The notes below the pieces were generated by a model. The model was not told the origin of the DNA. It searched no databases and saw nothing but the letters and a program-made list of their open reading frames with translations. A stretch of DNA of 54,874 bases from Rhodobium orientis (lineage in GTDB: Bacteria > Pseudomonadota > Alphaproteobacteria > Rhizobiales > Rhodobiaceae). Positions 53,934-54,874 of the stretch are shown here, in pieces. Location of the stretch: positions 1 to 54,874 of the forward strand of contig NZ_NPEV01000039.1 in the NCBI RefSeq assembly GCF_003258835.1, in the 5' to 3' direction. Each line of letters starts with the position of its first letter. Position 1 is the stretch's first letter. The translations under genes and the position numbers were made by a program.

Positions 53934-54791
53934 ATGGCGAAACTGACCAAACGGATCGTCGATGGCGCTGAGATACGCGCATCCGACTATATCATCTGGG
54001 ACGAAGAACTCCCAGGCTTCGGCTTGCGTGTCTTCGCATCAGGCAAGCGCAGCTATGTCGTCCAGTACCGCGCGGCCGGCCGCTCGCGCCGCTATACGAT
54101 CGGCTTGCATGGCGTGTGGACACCAGAGACGGCGAAGCGGGAGGCGAAGTCTCTTCTGGGCGACGTTGCCAGGGGTGGAAATCCTGCCGAGGATCGCCAA
54201 CTCGATCGCGAGGCGATGACGGTCAAGGAACTCTGCGACCGCTACCTCGACGATCTCGATCGCGGGCTTATTCTGGGCAAGAGAGGGCGCCCGAAGAAAG
54301 CAACCACGATCATTACCGATGTCGGACGGATCAAGCGCCACATCATCCCGCTGCTTGGTGCCCGCAAGGTGCGGGACCTGACCAAGGCGGACATTACCCA
54401 GGCCATGAAGGACGTCATGGCCGGCAAGACGCGGATGAGTGAGAAGACCGGTAAGTTGCGCGGCCGGTCGATCGTTCGTGGCGGCGCCGGCACAGCCGCT
54501 CGCACCGTCAGTCTTCTAGGCGGTATCTTGAGCTATGCCATTGAGCTTGGGGTTATCGACCAGAATCCCGCCCACGGCATCCGCAAGCCCAAGGACAACA
54601 TCAACACCCGTCGCCTGAGCGAAGATGAGTATCGCACGCTCGGCGAAATCCTCCGGAAGATAGAAGAGGATGGGCAATATGTAGTCGCGGCCGGGATGAT
54701 CCGCGTGCTTGCCCTCACCGGTTGCCGGCGTGGGGAAGTCATCAACATGGGCTGGAGCGAAGTCGATGCCGATGGCAGCTGTCTGCGGCTA
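53934..54791 (+). pseudogene. tyrosine-type site-specific integrase, interrupted by an IS630-type element
   Basis: The product begins MAKLTKRIVDGAEIRASDYI with the arm-binding domain typical of tRNA-targeting island integrases (WDEELPGFGLRVFASGKRSY). Residues about 95-200 form the core-binding domain (TVKELCDRYLDDLDRGLILG). The catalytic domain begins RRLSEDEYRTLGEILRKIEE and shows the first active-site Arg in LALTGCRRGEVINMGWSEVD. At about residue 286 the reading frame runs into IS sequence at a TA (54790-54791). The rest of the active site (HxxR, His/Trp, Tyr) is missing. The product is thus inactive, so the island cannot excise itself unless another integrase helps. GAGGT lies eight bases before the ATG. 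Confidence 0.86.
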
Positions 54792-54874
54792 GAGCGCTTT
54801 GCGTTTAATCTGCGACATATCCTGACGCTTTGAGGAAGTTGAAGCATTCTTCGGGGTCGAAGAGGTCGCAGATG
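54790..54874 (-). mobile_element. IS630-type element, end only, cut by the window edge
   Basis: Immediately right of the TA at 54790-54791 the sequence reads gagcgctttgcg, the IS terminus. Then, on the minus strand, it carries the stop and last 22 codons of a transposase (CDLFDPEECFNFLKASGYVAD). It continues beyond the window. It is the inverted twin of 43131-43215, differing at one silent position (43140). Confidence 0.8.
54805..54874 (-). CDS. IS630-type transposase, C-terminal fragment (partial at the window edge)
   Basis: The minus-strand frame ends FNFLKASGYVAD then TAA (54805-54807). It carries the C-terminal motif of IS630/Tc1-type DDE transposases, where the last helix reads xxECxNFxxxxGY. 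The N-terminal part is outside the window. The same C terminus occurs in the truncated element at 43066-43200. Confidence 0.7.
   Translation of the reverse strand, partial: ICDLFDPEECFNFLKASGYVAD

Overview
The window is high-GC DNA from an alphaproteobacterium, most likely a member of Hyphomicrobiales (Rhizobiales). The reasons are the GC-rich codon use, the gag-catcggacc-type palindromic intergenic elements, IS5/IS3/IS630-type insertion sequences, and a decayed mobC/relaxase module. I cannot name a genus.

Region by region. 27-8617 is chromosomal housekeeping and metabolism: a small membrane protein, MsrA, a MepA-type murein endopeptidase, a rhodanese, a Rieske oxygenase, a two-gene secreted FG-GAP/UnbV protein plus di-heme cytochrome operon, and an ornithine-cyclodeaminase-family oxidoreductase. 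8662-12273 is a single-chain nuclease-methyltransferase (type IIL/IIG-like R-M) whose specificity region is strikingly AT-rich. 12333-21160 is an all-minus-strand cluster that I cannot match to a described system. It holds a PAS/GAF sensor, an FCD-GntR regulator with three TGGACCA boxes upstream, a 68-aa RR-leader protein, a polytopic membrane protein, a Tat-exported COG1237-type metallohydrolase, a CobW GTPase with a novel N-terminal domain and a His-rich loop, and ExbB-ExbD-TonB. 21612-24187 holds remains: a frameshifted receiver protein, an intact mobC and a relaxase broken by several lesions. 24400-29679 holds a 1487-residue exported protein and a divergent exported peptidoglycan-binding protein, both with a PG_binding_1-like segment. 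29966-30657 is an IS5-type transposase.

30872-41402 is a catabolic regulon. MmgE/PrpD, HyuA, HyuB and a D-threonine-aldolase-like enzyme overlap or nearly touch on the minus strand. They diverge from a GntR/UTRA regulator and a tripartite tricarboxylate transporter (TctC, TctB, TctA). The transporter probably imports an organic acid or a hydantoin/lactam-like compound that the enzymes open and degrade. An IS3 element follows.

43066-54874 is the defence region. It carries a tightly overlapping plus-strand operon, xre-hsdM-hsdS-SIR2-DUF262/DUF1524-hsdR, in which two candidate effectors (a SIR2-like NADase and a GmrSD-like nuclease) sit between the specificity and restriction subunits of a type I R-M system. 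Beyond it lie a strong hairpin, a 3' half of a tRNA-Arg(CCG) that looks like an attachment site, and a tyrosine integrase cut by an IS630-type element. The same IS630-type end occurs in inverted orientation at 43131-43215, so the whole defence segment is bracketed by inverted copies of one IS end. The R-M operon is visibly less GC-rich than the chromosome around 9-20 kb.

The two best candidates for an undescribed system are the type I R-M operon with embedded SIR2 and DUF262 genes, and the metal-handling Tat/CobW/TonB cluster at 12333-21160.
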